A stretch of DNA of 64,000 nt, taken from positions 1-64,000 of the forward strand of contig DAIOEN010000011.1 of assembly GCA_036746235.1 (NCBI GenBank), written 5' to 3'. This DNA comes from CALARM01 sp036746235. GTDB lineage: Bacteria; Vulcanimicrobiota; SpSt-956; JAKJGF01. Each line of letters opens with the position of its first letter. Position 1 is the stretch's first letter. The notes under the pieces are model-generated. The model was not told where the DNA came from. It worked only from the letters and a program-made list of their open reading frames with translations, and did not search any database. This document shows, in pieces, positions 17,026 to 28,200 of the stretch. Made by a program: the position numbers and the translations under genes.

Positions 17026-18786
17026 ATGAATACATATATTGTGAAATATGATAAGGATGTAACAATTAATCAAATAGCAATTAACGGAGAAAATATTACA
17101 GATGAGTCTATATTATATAAATTTAAAGGTGTAAAGCTTACAGAAGAAAGTTCTGTAGAGATTTTTAAATCTATTTATAAGAACGAACATGTAAATGATA
17201 AACATATACAGTTTGAAGGACATCTTGATTGTATCGATGAGGTAAATAAAGCCTGTGAAATATATAATAACAAATATAACGCTTTTTTTACCTGTGAGTA
17301 TATAAAAAAAGCCGGAGTAACGATAAATACTTTTCAGAAAGATTATTATGATAAAGTAAAGAAATTCTGGGAAAAAAAGAGAATGAGTGTTTATAAATCA
17401 GGCATTAATGCTTTTATGCTTGCTTTAGAAGATACAATATATTTAGAACAGCTTAAAAGAAGTCTTTTACACGACGAAGAACATCATTTAGCTGAGATTT
17501 TTGAAGAAAAGATAAAAAAAGAATTAGAAATTCCACCGAAAAAAGATTTAGATACGTATTTTGATCTTTTACAGGCGGCACTTTTTTCGAATAAAATTAT
17601 AAAAAATATGGACGACAGGAATATCCTGAACAGAAAGGCTGCTGCTCTTCAGATTAACGACAGACTTGCCAGAGATATAGAAGCAAGTGTTTATTATATG
17701 AAAGGTCTGGACTCTATAAAGGAACATAAAGAAGAAGAAAGTCTTATTTATCTTCAGGCAGCCCTCGATTTGAAAGATGATTGTGAAGAATATAAGAGAA
17801 TAATTGATGAGTTGAAAAATAAAAAAAACAGGCATGTTTATGATACCGGTAAGGCAGTTGAGAATTATAATAAAAGTATTGACCTGTATAAAGAGAAAAA
17901 TTATGAAGAATCTATAAGCTATATTGATAAAGCTCTTGAAATTCATAAAAATTATATAGTGAATTCGCAAAATAAAGAAGAATGCCTGATAAATTATGAA
18001 GAAGCCTTGAGGTGTTATGATAAAGCCCTGGAAGTTTACAGAGCCCGCTTTGAAGAGCTGAGAATGAAAGATATTATTAATGAGGCTCATGCCTGCAGGG
18101 TATTAAAAAAATATGATGAGGCTATTAATTTATATGATAAAGTAATTGAACAGGACGGGAGAAATGCCGATGCTCTTGTTTATAAAGGCTATTGCCTGTG
18201 CTATAAAGGTAAACATGAAGAGGCAATTAAATATTTTAACAGGGTTCTGGAATTGGATCCGAAACATACCGGAGCATTGAAATATAAAGGCTATATTTTA
18301 TGTTTTATAAAAAGTGAATATAATGAGGCACTTAACTGTTATGATAAAGTAACGGAAATAGATCCTGAAGATTATACGGCATTAAAATACAAAGGTTTTA
18401 TTCTTTATATGTTAGATAAATATCAGGATGGAATAAGATGTTATGATAAAGCTCTCGGCAATAAACCTGAAGATGTTTTCTTCTGGATTAATAAAGGAGA
18501 TATTTATCAAAAACTCGGAGATGAACAAAAGACACCTCCGGGAACATCGGATAAACATTACAGGGAAGCTATGGCGTGTTATGATAAAGCACTGAATATT
18601 GATCCTCATGATCCGATGGCTTTAAATAATAAAGGAGACCTTCTTCTGAAACAGGGAAATAATGAAGGAGCAATAACTTTTTATCTTGAAGCATTCAAAA
18701 AAGATCCCGCATATGCTATAACCTGGGCTTCTCCATATGATATTTCAAAAAAGCTGAAATATATAGACGGTATAATTAAAAGATAA
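17026..18786 (+). CDS. TPR protein with N-terminal domain shared with the preceding gene
   Basis: About 586 residues from the ATG at 17026, chosen because GGAGG lies just upstream; an earlier in-frame ATG at 17014 overlaps that ribosome site. Residues 1-95 resemble the N-terminal domain of the 16259 protein. A helical stretch (FDLLQAALFSNKIIKN ... YYMKGLDSIKEHKEEES) resembles the region before the coiled coil of the 11047 protein, including ESLIYLQAALDL. At least seven TPRs follow (YDEAINLYDKVIEQDGRNAD, HEEAIKYFNRVLELDPKH). It is a likely scaffold in the HerA operon. No enzymatic motif is visible. Confidence 0.85.
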   Translation: MNTYIVKYDKDVTINQIAINGENITDESILYKFKGVKLTEESSVEIFKSIYKNEHVNDKHIQFEGHLDCIDEVNKACEIYNNKYNAFFTCEYIKKAGVTINTFQKDYYDKVKKFWEKKRMSVYKSGINAFMLALEDTIYLEQLKRSLLHDEEHHLAEIFEEKIKKELEIPPKKDLDTYFDLLQAALFSNKIIKNMDDRNILNRKAAALQINDRLARDIEASVYYMKGLDSIKEHKEEESLIYLQAALDLKDDCEEYKRIIDELKNKKNRHVYDTGKAVENYNKSIDLYKEKNYEESISYIDKALEIHKNYIVNSQNKEECLINYEEALRCYDKALEVYRARFEELRMKDIINEAHACRVLKKYDEAINLYDKVIEQDGRNADALVYKGYCLCYKGKHEEAIKYFNRVLELDPKHTGALKYKGYILCFIKSEYNEALNCYDKVTEIDPEDYTALKYKGFILYMLDKYQDGIRCYDKALGNKPEDVFFWINKGDIYQKLGDEQKTPPGTSDKHYREAMACYDKALNIDPHDPMALNNKGDLLLKQGNNEGAITFYLEAFKKDPAYAITWASPYDISKKLKYIDGIIKR

Positions 18787-18867
18787 TTTGGAGACAGATG
18801 GAGAAATTTTCATTTTTAACGTTATGCAATAAGGCTTTACATGAAAACTATAGAGGGGAGGATAGTT

Positions 18868-21800
18868 ATGAATGAACTTACCAGACAGGACAATTCATTG
18901 CCGGCAAATTCTTTTAGAGAGCTTGCCCTTATGGATAAACAGTTACATGAGGCTATAAGCCTTACGGAAACATTTATAGAAAAAAAATACCTCTCTGATT
19001 TGAGTCTTTATAGAATAAAAGATGTCCCTGAACATATAAAACGTATATCAATTAAAGAAAATATCAGGATGGTGAAATTAAAAAAGCTTGTTTATGATAA
19101 AAATGAAGATACCCTGGATAAACTTAATACTGTTTATAATACAATATGGAGTTTTTCCTCATCTCTCTTTTTAATTATAGACAGTGATGGTAATAAGACA
19201 GATTTTTATATAGGCATAAGAAATGATGAACATAGAGATCTTGCCAGTGCTGCAATAGAAGGCCTGAAAAAGAGTTTTCAGGGTAATTTTCCGGGAACGG
19301 ATATAGAAACACTGAACTGTGATTCTATAAGCAGTACCATAAACTGTATTATAGATAATAAAAATTCATTTATATCCTCTGTGTCCGGCATCCCGGGATT
19401 AAGAGATGAAGATAAAAATAATTTTGTTCAGGGTATTGAAAAACTCGTAGATTCTATGAGAGGCAGAAAATTTTCCGCTATTTTAATCGCAGATCCTTTA
19501 ACCCATAGAAATATAGAAGAAATTAAAGAAGGATATGAAACAATTTATTCTAAACTTTCTTCTTTTGCCTCCAGAGAAATAACCCTGAGTATAAATGATA
19601 GTGAAGCTCTGTCGAAAAATCTGACTAAAGGATTTACGGAAACTGTAAATGAGAGTTTATCGAAAACTCAATCATTTACTTCCAGCGGCAGTTCAAGTAT
19701 TTCCAGTTCTTACAGCTCAGGTAAGTCTATTACAGAAAATCAGAATACAACTTTTCCCTGGCTTGGAGTTATATATTCTGACGGTTTATCCATAGGAACA
19801 ACAGGTTCCTATACATCAGGCCATACAACTACACAGGGATTATCAGATACAAGAGGAACTTCCGATACAAAAGGAATTGCCAGAGGAATATCTGAACAGG
19901 AAGGAACTTCGGAAACCTATACAAAAGGAAAAACCAGAAGTACTCAAATTCAATTTGAAAATAAAAAAGTAAAAAATTTACTTGCCAAGATTGAAGAACA
20001 GCTTGAAAGAATAAAGTCAAGCGAATCTTTCGGCATGTGGAACTGCAGTGCCTATTTCATTGCAGAAGATAAACCTGCGGCAAAAGTTGCGGCAGGTAAC
20101 TTTAAAGCTCTTTTAAGAGGAGAAAATTCATCTCTGGAATATGCCTTTATAAATACCTGGAGCAGGGAGAAAAATGATTCTATAAAATTTTTAGAATATC
20201 TGAAAAAATTATATCATCCTCTTTTTGATATTAATATACCTGGATTCCCTTTTGTCACGCCGGGATCTTTAATTTCCGGCAATGAACTTGTAATCCCTTT
20301 CGGACTGCCGAAAAAATCTTTAAACGGACTCCCTGTTCTGGAATATGCTGAATTCGGAAGAAATATTATCACATATAAAGATAGAAAGTCAGAAAGAAAA
20401 ATTACTTCAGGTAAAATCTATCATATGGGTAAAAAAGAAAAGACAGATCTGCATATAGACCTGGATAGTCTCACCTTACATACATTTGTTACCGGTTCAA
20501 CCGGATCGGGAAAATCAAATACTGTTTATCAGATTGTACATAAAGCCATAGAAGAGGGCGTTAAAATTCTTATTATTGAACCGGCAAAAGGAGAATATAA
20601 AAATGTTTTCGGCGGAAGAGATGATTTTTATGTTTACGGCACAAATCCTGAATACAGTCCAATGCTGAGAATTAATCCTTTTATTTTCCCCGCATCGGTT
20701 CATGTTCTCGAACATATTGATCGTTTGATAGAAATTTTTAATGCCTGCTGGCCCATGTATGCAGCCATGCCTGCTGTTTTAAAGAAATCTATAGAAAGAG
20801 CCTATGAAATATCAGGCTGGGACATGGAACATTCTATTAATCATAAGATGAAATATCCGACATTTAAAGAGCTGTTGAGGAGTCTCAAAACAATTATTAA
20901 AGAATCGGAATTTTCCGAAGAAGTAAAGAGTAATTATATCGGCGCTCTTGAAACAAGGGTGGAATCTCTCACTAATGGCCTGGTGGGAACGATTTTTTCA
21001 GGCGCTGAAAACGCCTGTGACAGGCTGTTTGATGAAAATTGTATTGTTGATTTAAGCCGTATCGGTTCTACTGAAACAAAAGCTTTAATTATGGGTATGT
21101 TATTTATAAAACTTCATGAATACAGGTTTTCTGAGCCTTATGACGCCAATAGCAGTTTAAAACATCTTACCGTAATTGAAGAAGCCCATAATTTATTAAG
21201 AAGGACCAGTTCCGAACAATCTCAGGAAAGCTCAAATTTGCAGGGTAAATCTGTAGAAATGATTTCAAATGCCATATCGGAAATGAGAACCTGCGGCGAA
21301 GGTTTTATTATAGTGGATCAGTCGCCAGGTTTACTTGATATGTCGGCAATAAGAAATACCAATACAAAAATTATTATGAGGCTTCCAGATGAATCTGACA
21401 GACAACTGGTAGGACGTTCTGCAAATCTGAATGACGGGCAGATTAAGGAAATAGCAAAATTTAAAACAGGTGTGGCAGCAGTATATCAGAATGACTGGAT
21501 AGAACCGGTACTCTGCCAGATAGAAGAATTTACAGATAGAAAACCCTATAAATATAAAGAAGACATGAAGGAAATTTATAAACTGAAAAGGCAAAGACTT
21601 GCAGAATTACTCAAGCTTCTCTTAAATGGAAGACTTAAACATAAGGGTGAATTGAAACACATAAATGTAACTGAACTTAAGAAATGGCTTAAAGATATAG
21701 TAAGAGCTGATTTGTATTCTGAACTCTTAAAGGAGTTTGATAATTATAGTAATAATATGCCTCTGGATTTATGGAAAGAGAAAAATTTCGAAAAGCTTTC

Positions 21801-22047
21801 TGAAATTATTTCTTCTTTTATAGATCTGGACAGGCTTATGAGGCTGGCAAAAGAAACAGAAAATTTAAATGAATGGAATAAAAAAATTCTGGAGGGATTA
21901 TATTACTGTGTGGACTTAGAACATAATGAGGAATTTGAGAAATCGGTCATTCAGTGTCTGTTATCAGAAAAGGCCAGACAGGATAAAGATTTTAAAGATT
22001 TCTATTTTTTATGGGTAGAAAGAGCCAGACAGGACAGATGGCACTGA
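18868..22047 (+). CDS. HerA/FtsK-superfamily ATPase with Ser/Gly/Thr-rich N-terminal insert
   Basis: This 1059-residue protein is read from the ATG at 18868 (GGGGAGG 7 bases upstream). A helical N-terminal region is interrupted at about 255-365 by a low-complexity Ser/Gly/Thr segment (SSSISSSYSSGKS, TTTQGLSDTRGTSDTKG). The ATPase core has Walker A TGSTGSGKSNT (about 542-552), IIEPAKGEYKN, and Walker B HLTVIEEAHNLL (about 764-775), then IIVDQSPGLL and IIMRLPDESDRQLVGRS, typical of HerA/DUF87 hexameric translocases. The C-terminal 190 residues are helical. HerA ATPases pump DNA and commonly pair with nucleases in recombination and phage defence. Here a nuclease gene follows 27 bp downstream. 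Confidence 0.9.
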   Translation: MNELTRQDNSLPANSFRELALMDKQLHEAISLTETFIEKKYLSDLSLYRIKDVPEHIKRISIKENIRMVKLKKLVYDKNEDTLDKLNTVYNTIWSFSSSLFLIIDSDGNKTDFYIGIRNDEHRDLASAAIEGLKKSFQGNFPGTDIETLNCDSISSTINCIIDNKNSFISSVSGIPGLRDEDKNNFVQGIEKLVDSMRGRKFSAILIADPLTHRNIEEIKEGYETIYSKLSSFASREITLSINDSEALSKNLTKGFTETVNESLSKTQSFTSSGSSSISSSYSSGKSITENQNTTFPWLGVIYSDGLSIGTTGSYTSGHTTTQGLSDTRGTSDTKGIARGISEQEGTSETYTKGKTRSTQIQFENKKVKNLLAKIEEQLERIKSSESFGMWNCSAYFIAEDKPAAKVAAGNFKALLRGENSSLEYAFINTWSREKNDSIKFLEYLKKLYHPLFDINIPGFPFVTPGSLISGNELVIPFGLPKKSLNGLPVLEYAEFGRNIITYKDRKSERKITSGKIYHMGKKEKTDLHIDLDSLTLHTFVTGSTGSGKSNTVYQIVHKAIEEGVKILIIEPAKGEYKNVFGGRDDFYVYGTNPEYSPMLRINPFIFPASVHVLEHIDRLIEIFNACWPMYAAMPAVLKKSIERAYEISGWDMEHSINHKMKYPTFKELLRSLKTIIKESEFSEEVKSNYIGALETRVESLTNGLVGTIFSGAENACDRLFDENCIVDLSRIGSTETKALIMGMLFIKLHEYRFSEPYDANSSLKHLTVIEEAHNLLRRTSSEQSQESSNLQGKSVEMISNAISEMRTCGEGFIIVDQSPGLLDMSAIRNTNTKIIMRLPDESDRQLVGRSANLNDGQIKEIAKFKTGVAAVYQNDWIEPVLCQIEEFTDRKPYKYKEDMKEIYKLKRQRLAELLKLLLNGRLKHKGELKHINVTELKKWLKDIVRADLYSELLKEFDNYSNNMPLDLWKEKNFEKLSEIISSFIDLDRLMRLAKETENLNEWNKKILEGLYYCVDLEHNEEFEKSVIQCLLSEKARQDKDFKDFYFLWVERARQDRWH

Positions 22048-22073
22048 CAATTTCAAGAAAGTGAGGTGTTTTT

Positions 22074-22748
22074 ATGGATGAAGTTAAAGAAAAAGTGGAT
22101 TTGAAGAAAATCCCAAAAGAACTTCCGGATTTTATAAAAGATAGTTTTAAAGATGGTCTGAGTAAAACCTCAAAAGATGTTCCGTCTTTTACGAAAAATA
22201 TGAAAAATGAAAAAATTAAAGATATGAAGGAAGCGGACAAGCCTCTCAGGATGGAATATGATTTTACTGAAGAAGAAATAAAAGAAATAAGTCCTTTTTC
22301 CGATAGCATCAATGAATATATAAGAAATCCGGAAGAATTGGAAGTTTACGAAAATGCCGATCTGCAGGAAGATGAAATTAACGGGAAGACATGTCTGGTA
22401 AAAGAGGAAATACCTTCCACATTAGAAGGCTGGACCAGGACGTCAGTAGAAAATGGTGATTCGTCTGATCTGAAGCTGAAAATTACAGATAGTTCAGGCC
22501 GTGATAACCTTAAAAGAATGAAAGAAGGTACATCTCCCTTATCTGAAGACGGAAACCCTGTAGAACTGCACCATATAGGCCAGGGAAATAACAGTCCCCT
22601 GGCGGAATTAACACAAAAAGAACACAGAGGAGCGGGAAATTTTTCAAAACTTCATACCTTTGATGAAAGTAAGATAGACAGGGAGCATTTTAATAATATT
22701 GAACGACGGGACTACTGGAAAAAAAGATCAGAAGATTTAAATACCTGA
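22074..22748 (+). CDS. LHH-type HNH/EndoVII nuclease
   Basis: In this 224-residue protein the last 75 residues match the LHH nuclease (HNH/EndoVII superfamily): ELHHIGQGNNSPLAELTQKE (about 164-183), HRGAGNFSKLH and a terminal ERRDYWKKRSEDL. The two histidines of LHH and the later His are the expected metal and catalytic ligands. The first 150 residues are charged and helical with a conserved-looking polar middle (TSVENGDSSDLKLK) and no signal peptide. LHH domains are usually C-terminal toxins of polymorphic toxin systems. Here the gene is translationally linked to HerA and no immunity gene follows, so either a HerA-nuclease complex or a toxin cargo is possible. Confidence 0.88.
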   Translation: MDEVKEKVDLKKIPKELPDFIKDSFKDGLSKTSKDVPSFTKNMKNEKIKDMKEADKPLRMEYDFTEEEIKEISPFSDSINEYIRNPEELEVYENADLQEDEINGKTCLVKEEIPSTLEGWTRTSVENGDSSDLKLKITDSSGRDNLKRMKEGTSPLSEDGNPVELHHIGQGNNSPLAELTQKEHRGAGNFSKLHTFDESKIDREHFNNIERRDYWKKRSEDLNT

Positions 22749-22970
22749 ATTATCTATGATTATTGATTCTATAGTATATATTTTGTTATTTATCAGGCTT
22801 ATACTTAATATATTACTTCGTCTGTATCGAACTGTTTACCATGTTTTTTTGTAATTTCTCATAGAATATTTATAGAGGATTTTTTATTGATTATATAGAA
22901 TAAAAGAATAAATATTAAATGAAGTTATAATAATAAATACTATTACTCCTTTAAAGAAAGGGAGGAAGCT

Positions 22971-25277
22971 ATGTACGCTATAAATCTCAGAACTATTCTA
23001 TTTTTTTTAATCTTCTTTTCCTTTTACCTCGCAGGATGCAAAAAAGAAGATACAGGTAAAACAGGGGAAGGCGCATCTTTTCAGGATAATCAACTCCTTA
23101 TTTCTTCAGAACAAAAGGGTCTTGATGTATTTTTACTTATAGATCAGTCAGGAAGTATGATGGGCCACGGCGGTGTTAAAGCTACTGATCCGGACGGAAA
23201 CAGAATTATTGCTGCAAGATATTTCAATAATTTCCTGGGAGGGTTTTCAAATGAAATAAACGACAACAGAGTCTGTATGATAAATTTCGGCAGTGATAAT
23301 GTTCCCTTAGATGTTATTCCTCTGACCGCTCTTAAAGACAGAGAAGGAAGGGATAAACTTAATACGTCTATGAAGGTATCCGATATGGGTGCCACAAGTG
23401 TTATGACTGCTATTAAAGAAGTAAAGAAGATTTATGAAACAGAAGGTGGATTTAAGCCGAACAGACAGCTTGTAATAATAATATTTACAGACGGACAGCC
23501 AAACGATACCATGAGCAGAAAACTGGGGAAAGGCTATTTTGATAAAATGGCAGAGTTTATTTCAAAAGAGCTTACTCCTCCTGAATATGTTTTTTCTCCG
23601 GCACCGAAGGTCTTTGTCATTGGAATGGATGTAACAGGCAGTTTCTGGGAAAAAGATAAAGACGGATGGGAAAAGGTTGCTCCCGGTAACTGTTTTAAGA
23701 TTGACAGGGTTGATGAAGAGAGTCTGAGTATGATCTACCATGACAAGATTCTTGTAAACCTCCTGGGATTCAATTCGGAACCGATAAAACTCAGAAAGAA
23801 TGAAGAAAAAGAAATTGAAATAGGCCCTTATATAGAAAAGGTGACTTTTTCTGTTTTCCAGCCAAGAGGGAAAGGTAAGGTAAAGTTAAGTGTAACAAAG
23901 CCTGATGGGAATCCTCTTGATACAAAAGCTCCTGTGATTTATGAAGAGAGTGAAACTTCAGAACTTTATATAATACCTGAACCTGCTATGGGAAAATGGA
24001 AAGTAAAGGTACTGGAAGGAGAAGGGGAAATAAATGTAATCATAGATGAAATGCCTGTAAGGATGAAACTTCTTAAGCCTTATGCCTATCATCCACAGGG
24101 GCTTCCAATGAAATTTGAAGCAAGTTTTCTTAAAGCCGATGGTTCTCAGGTTCAAATAGACGACACACACCCTCTCTTCTTCGGTGCAGATGTTTATGAT
24201 TCAAAGGGTGAGAAACATTTTGTAAAATTTTTACCATTCGAGAAAGGTATATATAAAGGAGATACTGCTGTTCCGACTCCTGTAAAAGGGAAATACAGGG
24301 TTGAACTGAGTGTAAAGGTTGGAGGGGAAGAGAAACCTCTTTGTACCAGAAAATATGAAATAGATGTAGTTTCTATGCCCTATGTAGAGGTAAACACCCC
24401 TGTAGAAGGGAATGACCCCGTAACAGAAACACTGTTTTTCTGGAAATACAGACCGGTAAAGCTTGATATGACCTTCAAAAAAGAGGGGAAAGAAATAAAA
24501 TCTACAGATATACTGGAAGAAGATCCCAGGAAAATCATCGTGGGAGGCATAGCGGAAAGCCCTGATAATAAGAGTAATGTAGCATTTTTTATTGAGCCGG
24601 CAGATATGGCAAATCCTGTCAATTATAAAAGAACACTTTATCCTTCTTCTATGACAGGACATTACCTTGTAAAGGTACAGTTAGACGGAACTTTAAAGGA
24701 AAACAAAAAGAAGGTATTTTTCCAGGATGAAATTCTCGTAACAAGAGTGGCAGGTAAGGGAAGAGATGTGAAGATAGGGATTATAAAAGCTGTAATTATT
24801 CTTATTATGATCTTTATTATAAAATGGTGGATTGAGGTGGGGCTATATGTACCATCGGGAAAACTGACAATAAAATTCCCTGACGGCCCGGAAAGCACCT
24901 ACCCCCTGGGCAGTGGAAAGTTTTACAGGAAAGTTATAAAAATAGGAAAGGGATGTCATATTGACCTTAAAAAAGATAAGGAAGTAAAAGGCGAGATAGC
25001 AAGGATCTTTACTGTTACAGTGGATGACAAAAAAGCTGCCAGACCAGGGAAAGTTCAGAAAACAGTTTATCAGGCAGTAACGGTAACAGATGGTAAAGTT
25101 AGCTGTAAAGGAACGTTTAAAACTATGGAAAATATATCTAATACGAATATTTCAGGTTCCAGGTGTTTAATTTCAAATTATAAAGGCGATGGTCGTGCCA
25201 TAAGTAATTTAAATACTGCAATATTTTATTCTATTCTTTTTATTGCAGGGTTAGTTGCCCTGCTAATAATAAGGTAA
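22971..25277 (+). CDS. vWA-domain lipoprotein with membrane-spanning C-terminal region
   Basis: This 768-residue protein starts with a lipoprotein signal (FFLIFFSFYLAGC, lipid-modified Cys23). A vWA domain begins near residue 51 with MIDAS DQSGSM (D58) and includes IIIFTDGQPND. About 260-600 reads as beta-sandwich repeats. A membrane segment (AVIILIMIFIIKWW) lies near 612-625, followed by a basic beta-rich domain and a last hydrophobic helix (AIFYSILFIAGLVALLIIR). So a large external part is tied to an internal one. It starts an operon with the tubulin-like gene 13 bp downstream. vWA partners were noted for the bacterial FtsZ-like families proposed to act in membrane remodelling. The ribosome site is GGGAGG. 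Confidence 0.88.
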   Translation: MYAINLRTILFFLIFFSFYLAGCKKEDTGKTGEGASFQDNQLLISSEQKGLDVFLLIDQSGSMMGHGGVKATDPDGNRIIAARYFNNFLGGFSNEINDNRVCMINFGSDNVPLDVIPLTALKDREGRDKLNTSMKVSDMGATSVMTAIKEVKKIYETEGGFKPNRQLVIIIFTDGQPNDTMSRKLGKGYFDKMAEFISKELTPPEYVFSPAPKVFVIGMDVTGSFWEKDKDGWEKVAPGNCFKIDRVDEESLSMIYHDKILVNLLGFNSEPIKLRKNEEKEIEIGPYIEKVTFSVFQPRGKGKVKLSVTKPDGNPLDTKAPVIYEESETSELYIIPEPAMGKWKVKVLEGEGEINVIIDEMPVRMKLLKPYAYHPQGLPMKFEASFLKADGSQVQIDDTHPLFFGADVYDSKGEKHFVKFLPFEKGIYKGDTAVPTPVKGKYRVELSVKVGGEEKPLCTRKYEIDVVSMPYVEVNTPVEGNDPVTETLFFWKYRPVKLDMTFKKEGKEIKSTDILEEDPRKIIVGGIAESPDNKSNVAFFIEPADMANPVNYKRTLYPSSMTGHYLVKVQLDGTLKENKKKVFFQDEILVTRVAGKGRDVKIGIIKAVIILIMIFIIKWWIEVGLYVPSGKLTIKFPDGPESTYPLGSGKFYRKVIKIGKGCHIDLKKDKEVKGEIARIFTVTVDDKKAARPGKVQKTVYQAVTVTDGKVSCKGTFKTMENISNTNISGSRCLISNYKGDGRAISNLNTAIFYSILFIAGLVALLIIR

Positions 25278-25290
25278 GGAGGATTTATTT

Positions 25291-28200
25291 ATGCCAGGAT
25301 TAACTTTAGTAATAGGTCTCGGTGGAACAGGGAAATGGGTTCTCACCTATCTGAAAAAAGATCTTATAAATACCTATGGAGGTAATGTGCCTCCGCAAGT
25401 AAAGCTTCTGAGTTTTGATACTGTAACACAGAATACTTTAGCTCAGAGTAAGGTAAAGGAAGAAAAAGAAGCCAGACTCGGAGAAGTCTATCTTACCCCC
25501 GGTGTTGAAACCTTCGGTAAAGGAGGAGATACAAGACCTTTCTGTGATGATATAGTAAATAAAGATTTTTATCCCCATATAAGCCCATGGCTGAGCGCAA
25601 GAAGATATCTTGGTATGGAGCCGGGAATAAAAGGTCTTTCACCTGCAGATTTTGATCTTGGAACAGGGGCAGGCCAGTATAGGCAGCTGGGCCGTATGAC
25701 AGTATTTATGGATGCGATTAATCCTGTAGGGTCAACTTTATATACTAATATACAAAATGCCATTTCTGCTCTGAGCAATAATCCTTATGCTCCTACTATG
25801 CCTCTTACTATTTTTGTAGTTTCTTCTGTAGCAGGAGGAACAGGTTCCTCTCTCTTTCTGGATGCAGGATTGATTGTAAGAAAGTTCAGTGAAAACAGGG
25901 GAAATACTAAAATTATCTCTATTTTAGTACTTCCGAATACTTTTAAAAAGGTAACAGATTCTGGACCTATTTATCCAAACAGTTACGCTTCTATGAGAGA
26001 ACTTAACAGATTTATTATGACAGCAGGAAAAAACTATAAAGTAATTCACAGGGATCCACCTGATGGTAACACTACTCATATCAATACTGCTATGATTTTC
26101 GATCAATGTTTCTTCCTGGATGGAGACAGAAGTAATAATCCTCTGGATGTAATACCTGAAAACAGTATATATCCCTCTATTTCAGATTTTATACTTTCAA
26201 ACCTGGATGATAATATGAGAGATAAATTCGATCAGGCATGGAGAAATATCTCTGCTGCATGCAACAGTGCAGCAGCACTCAGACCGGCGAAAAAAATGTG
26301 GATAAATACGATAGGAACTTTTTCCTATATATTCCCCGTAGAGGATATTATACGCTCCTGTGTATACAGGCTCTGTATAGATTTCATAAGCAATTATTTT
26401 GTGAAAATAAAAAGTGATAATAACTCTTACAGCCTTGGTTGTAATTTAGACCCCTATAAAGAAGTTCAGTCTTTTTTGACTAATCCCGGACAGGCTACTT
26501 TTAAAACCTTTGCAAACTTCACTCTGGCCAATTCATTAAAACAGGTAGAACCGGCAAGTTTATCCTATGATGATCTTTTAAGTAAAATAAAAATTAATGC
26601 CCCTGATAACCCTGGTTTTGATACAAAAGTAAATAATGTACTGGATATGAGAGTCTCTGATAAAGTTGAGACAAGTAAAAAATCTGGCGACAGTCTTGCA
26701 GACGGATATGATAGGATTTTACGTGAAGTAAATGACTATAAAAACGACTATCTCGGGTTTTTAAGGGATCAAACATCTGAAGAAAGATTTGGAGGTAAAT
26801 TAAGACTTACTCTTCAGGGACTGTCCGATATACTTCTCGGTCAGTTCAATTCATCTCTTATAAAAGAAATAAAAGAACACATTGATGCTACATCTGATTC
26901 CAACTTGAATGCTTCTGTAAGAGCAAATGGGAAAAACCTGGGATCAGCATTTAAATTCCTGGATATTTTAATTGATTTTTTAGCTACTTTTAAATCTAAC
27001 ATGAAAGAATCTGGTGAAACATTAAGGAAAACTGACTGGCAGGAAGTTCTTGAGGCTAGAGATGGTGCTATGGGACAGATGAGAGATTCTAAAGATACAC
27101 CTGTAGGTATATTGAACTTCTTTGCAGTTAACAGTGCTTTGAATAATCAGAAGCTTTATATAGAATCAGAGGAAAATCTTATTACAGTCATATCCCAGAG
27201 TTATATCTATGAAGCTCTTGTGGAACTTTCACAGAGAATGATAGATTGCATAAATTTCTACAAACGTCATCTATCAGGCTGGACCGAAACATTTATAAAT
27301 CTTTACAAAGATTTCATAGCAGAGCAGGGTAAATTTGATGCTATAAGAAGTGGCTTAAAAGATATCAAAGTGAGAAAATATCTTATAAATGATCAGTATG
27401 AGGATAAACTTTATAAACAATATATAAACACCTGTTCCGAGCTTACGGAAGGTAAAACACCTCTTGACAATCTAATGAATTCACATAAGTGGGAATGGAA
27501 TCTTGATTTTTATAATCCTGCAAACAGTAACCTTGGATTAAAACTTTACTCCATACCAAAAGGACAGAAACAGGTTGGATTGACCTTTCACAGGGAGACA
27601 GAACATAATGTAAAAATTTTTTTCCAGAAACTGGAACCATGGTTTGAAGAAATCAGACAGCAAACAATAACCAAAAGGTTAATAGCGGAGTTCCCAAATG
27701 GAGGACAGGATCTTGCTCTTTCACTTTACAGGGAATGTGGTGTATTCAATATAATAACAAACGGTGCCAGAATGAAGGAATATAATTTTATAGGTCTACA
27801 TAACTCTACAGATGATGGAGATCTGAAATTTAGAACAGAACTTCAAAGCTGTATTACTGCTCCTATGCCGAGGTGGACTGGTAAAGGGAGTATAGATCGT
27901 CTTGAAAGTTTTAAGAATGAATATATATGCACTCTAACAACAATACAGGCATTGCTAGAATTAGATGAAATAAAAGCCTATGAAGATTGTAAACAGCCTT
28001 ATCACAGGTTAACAGATAAAACTATCCATCATATATTTCCGGCAGACATAAATGCAGCAAAATATCAGGACAGGCTACCAGAAATAGGTGAAAAAAAGAG
28101 AATGTTCCATACTGATGTAGTCCAGCTTATGGAAAATATAGATTTATTAAAGACCTTCTGTATGCTTTTTGCCTTTAACCAAATAGAGTCAAGAGATATT

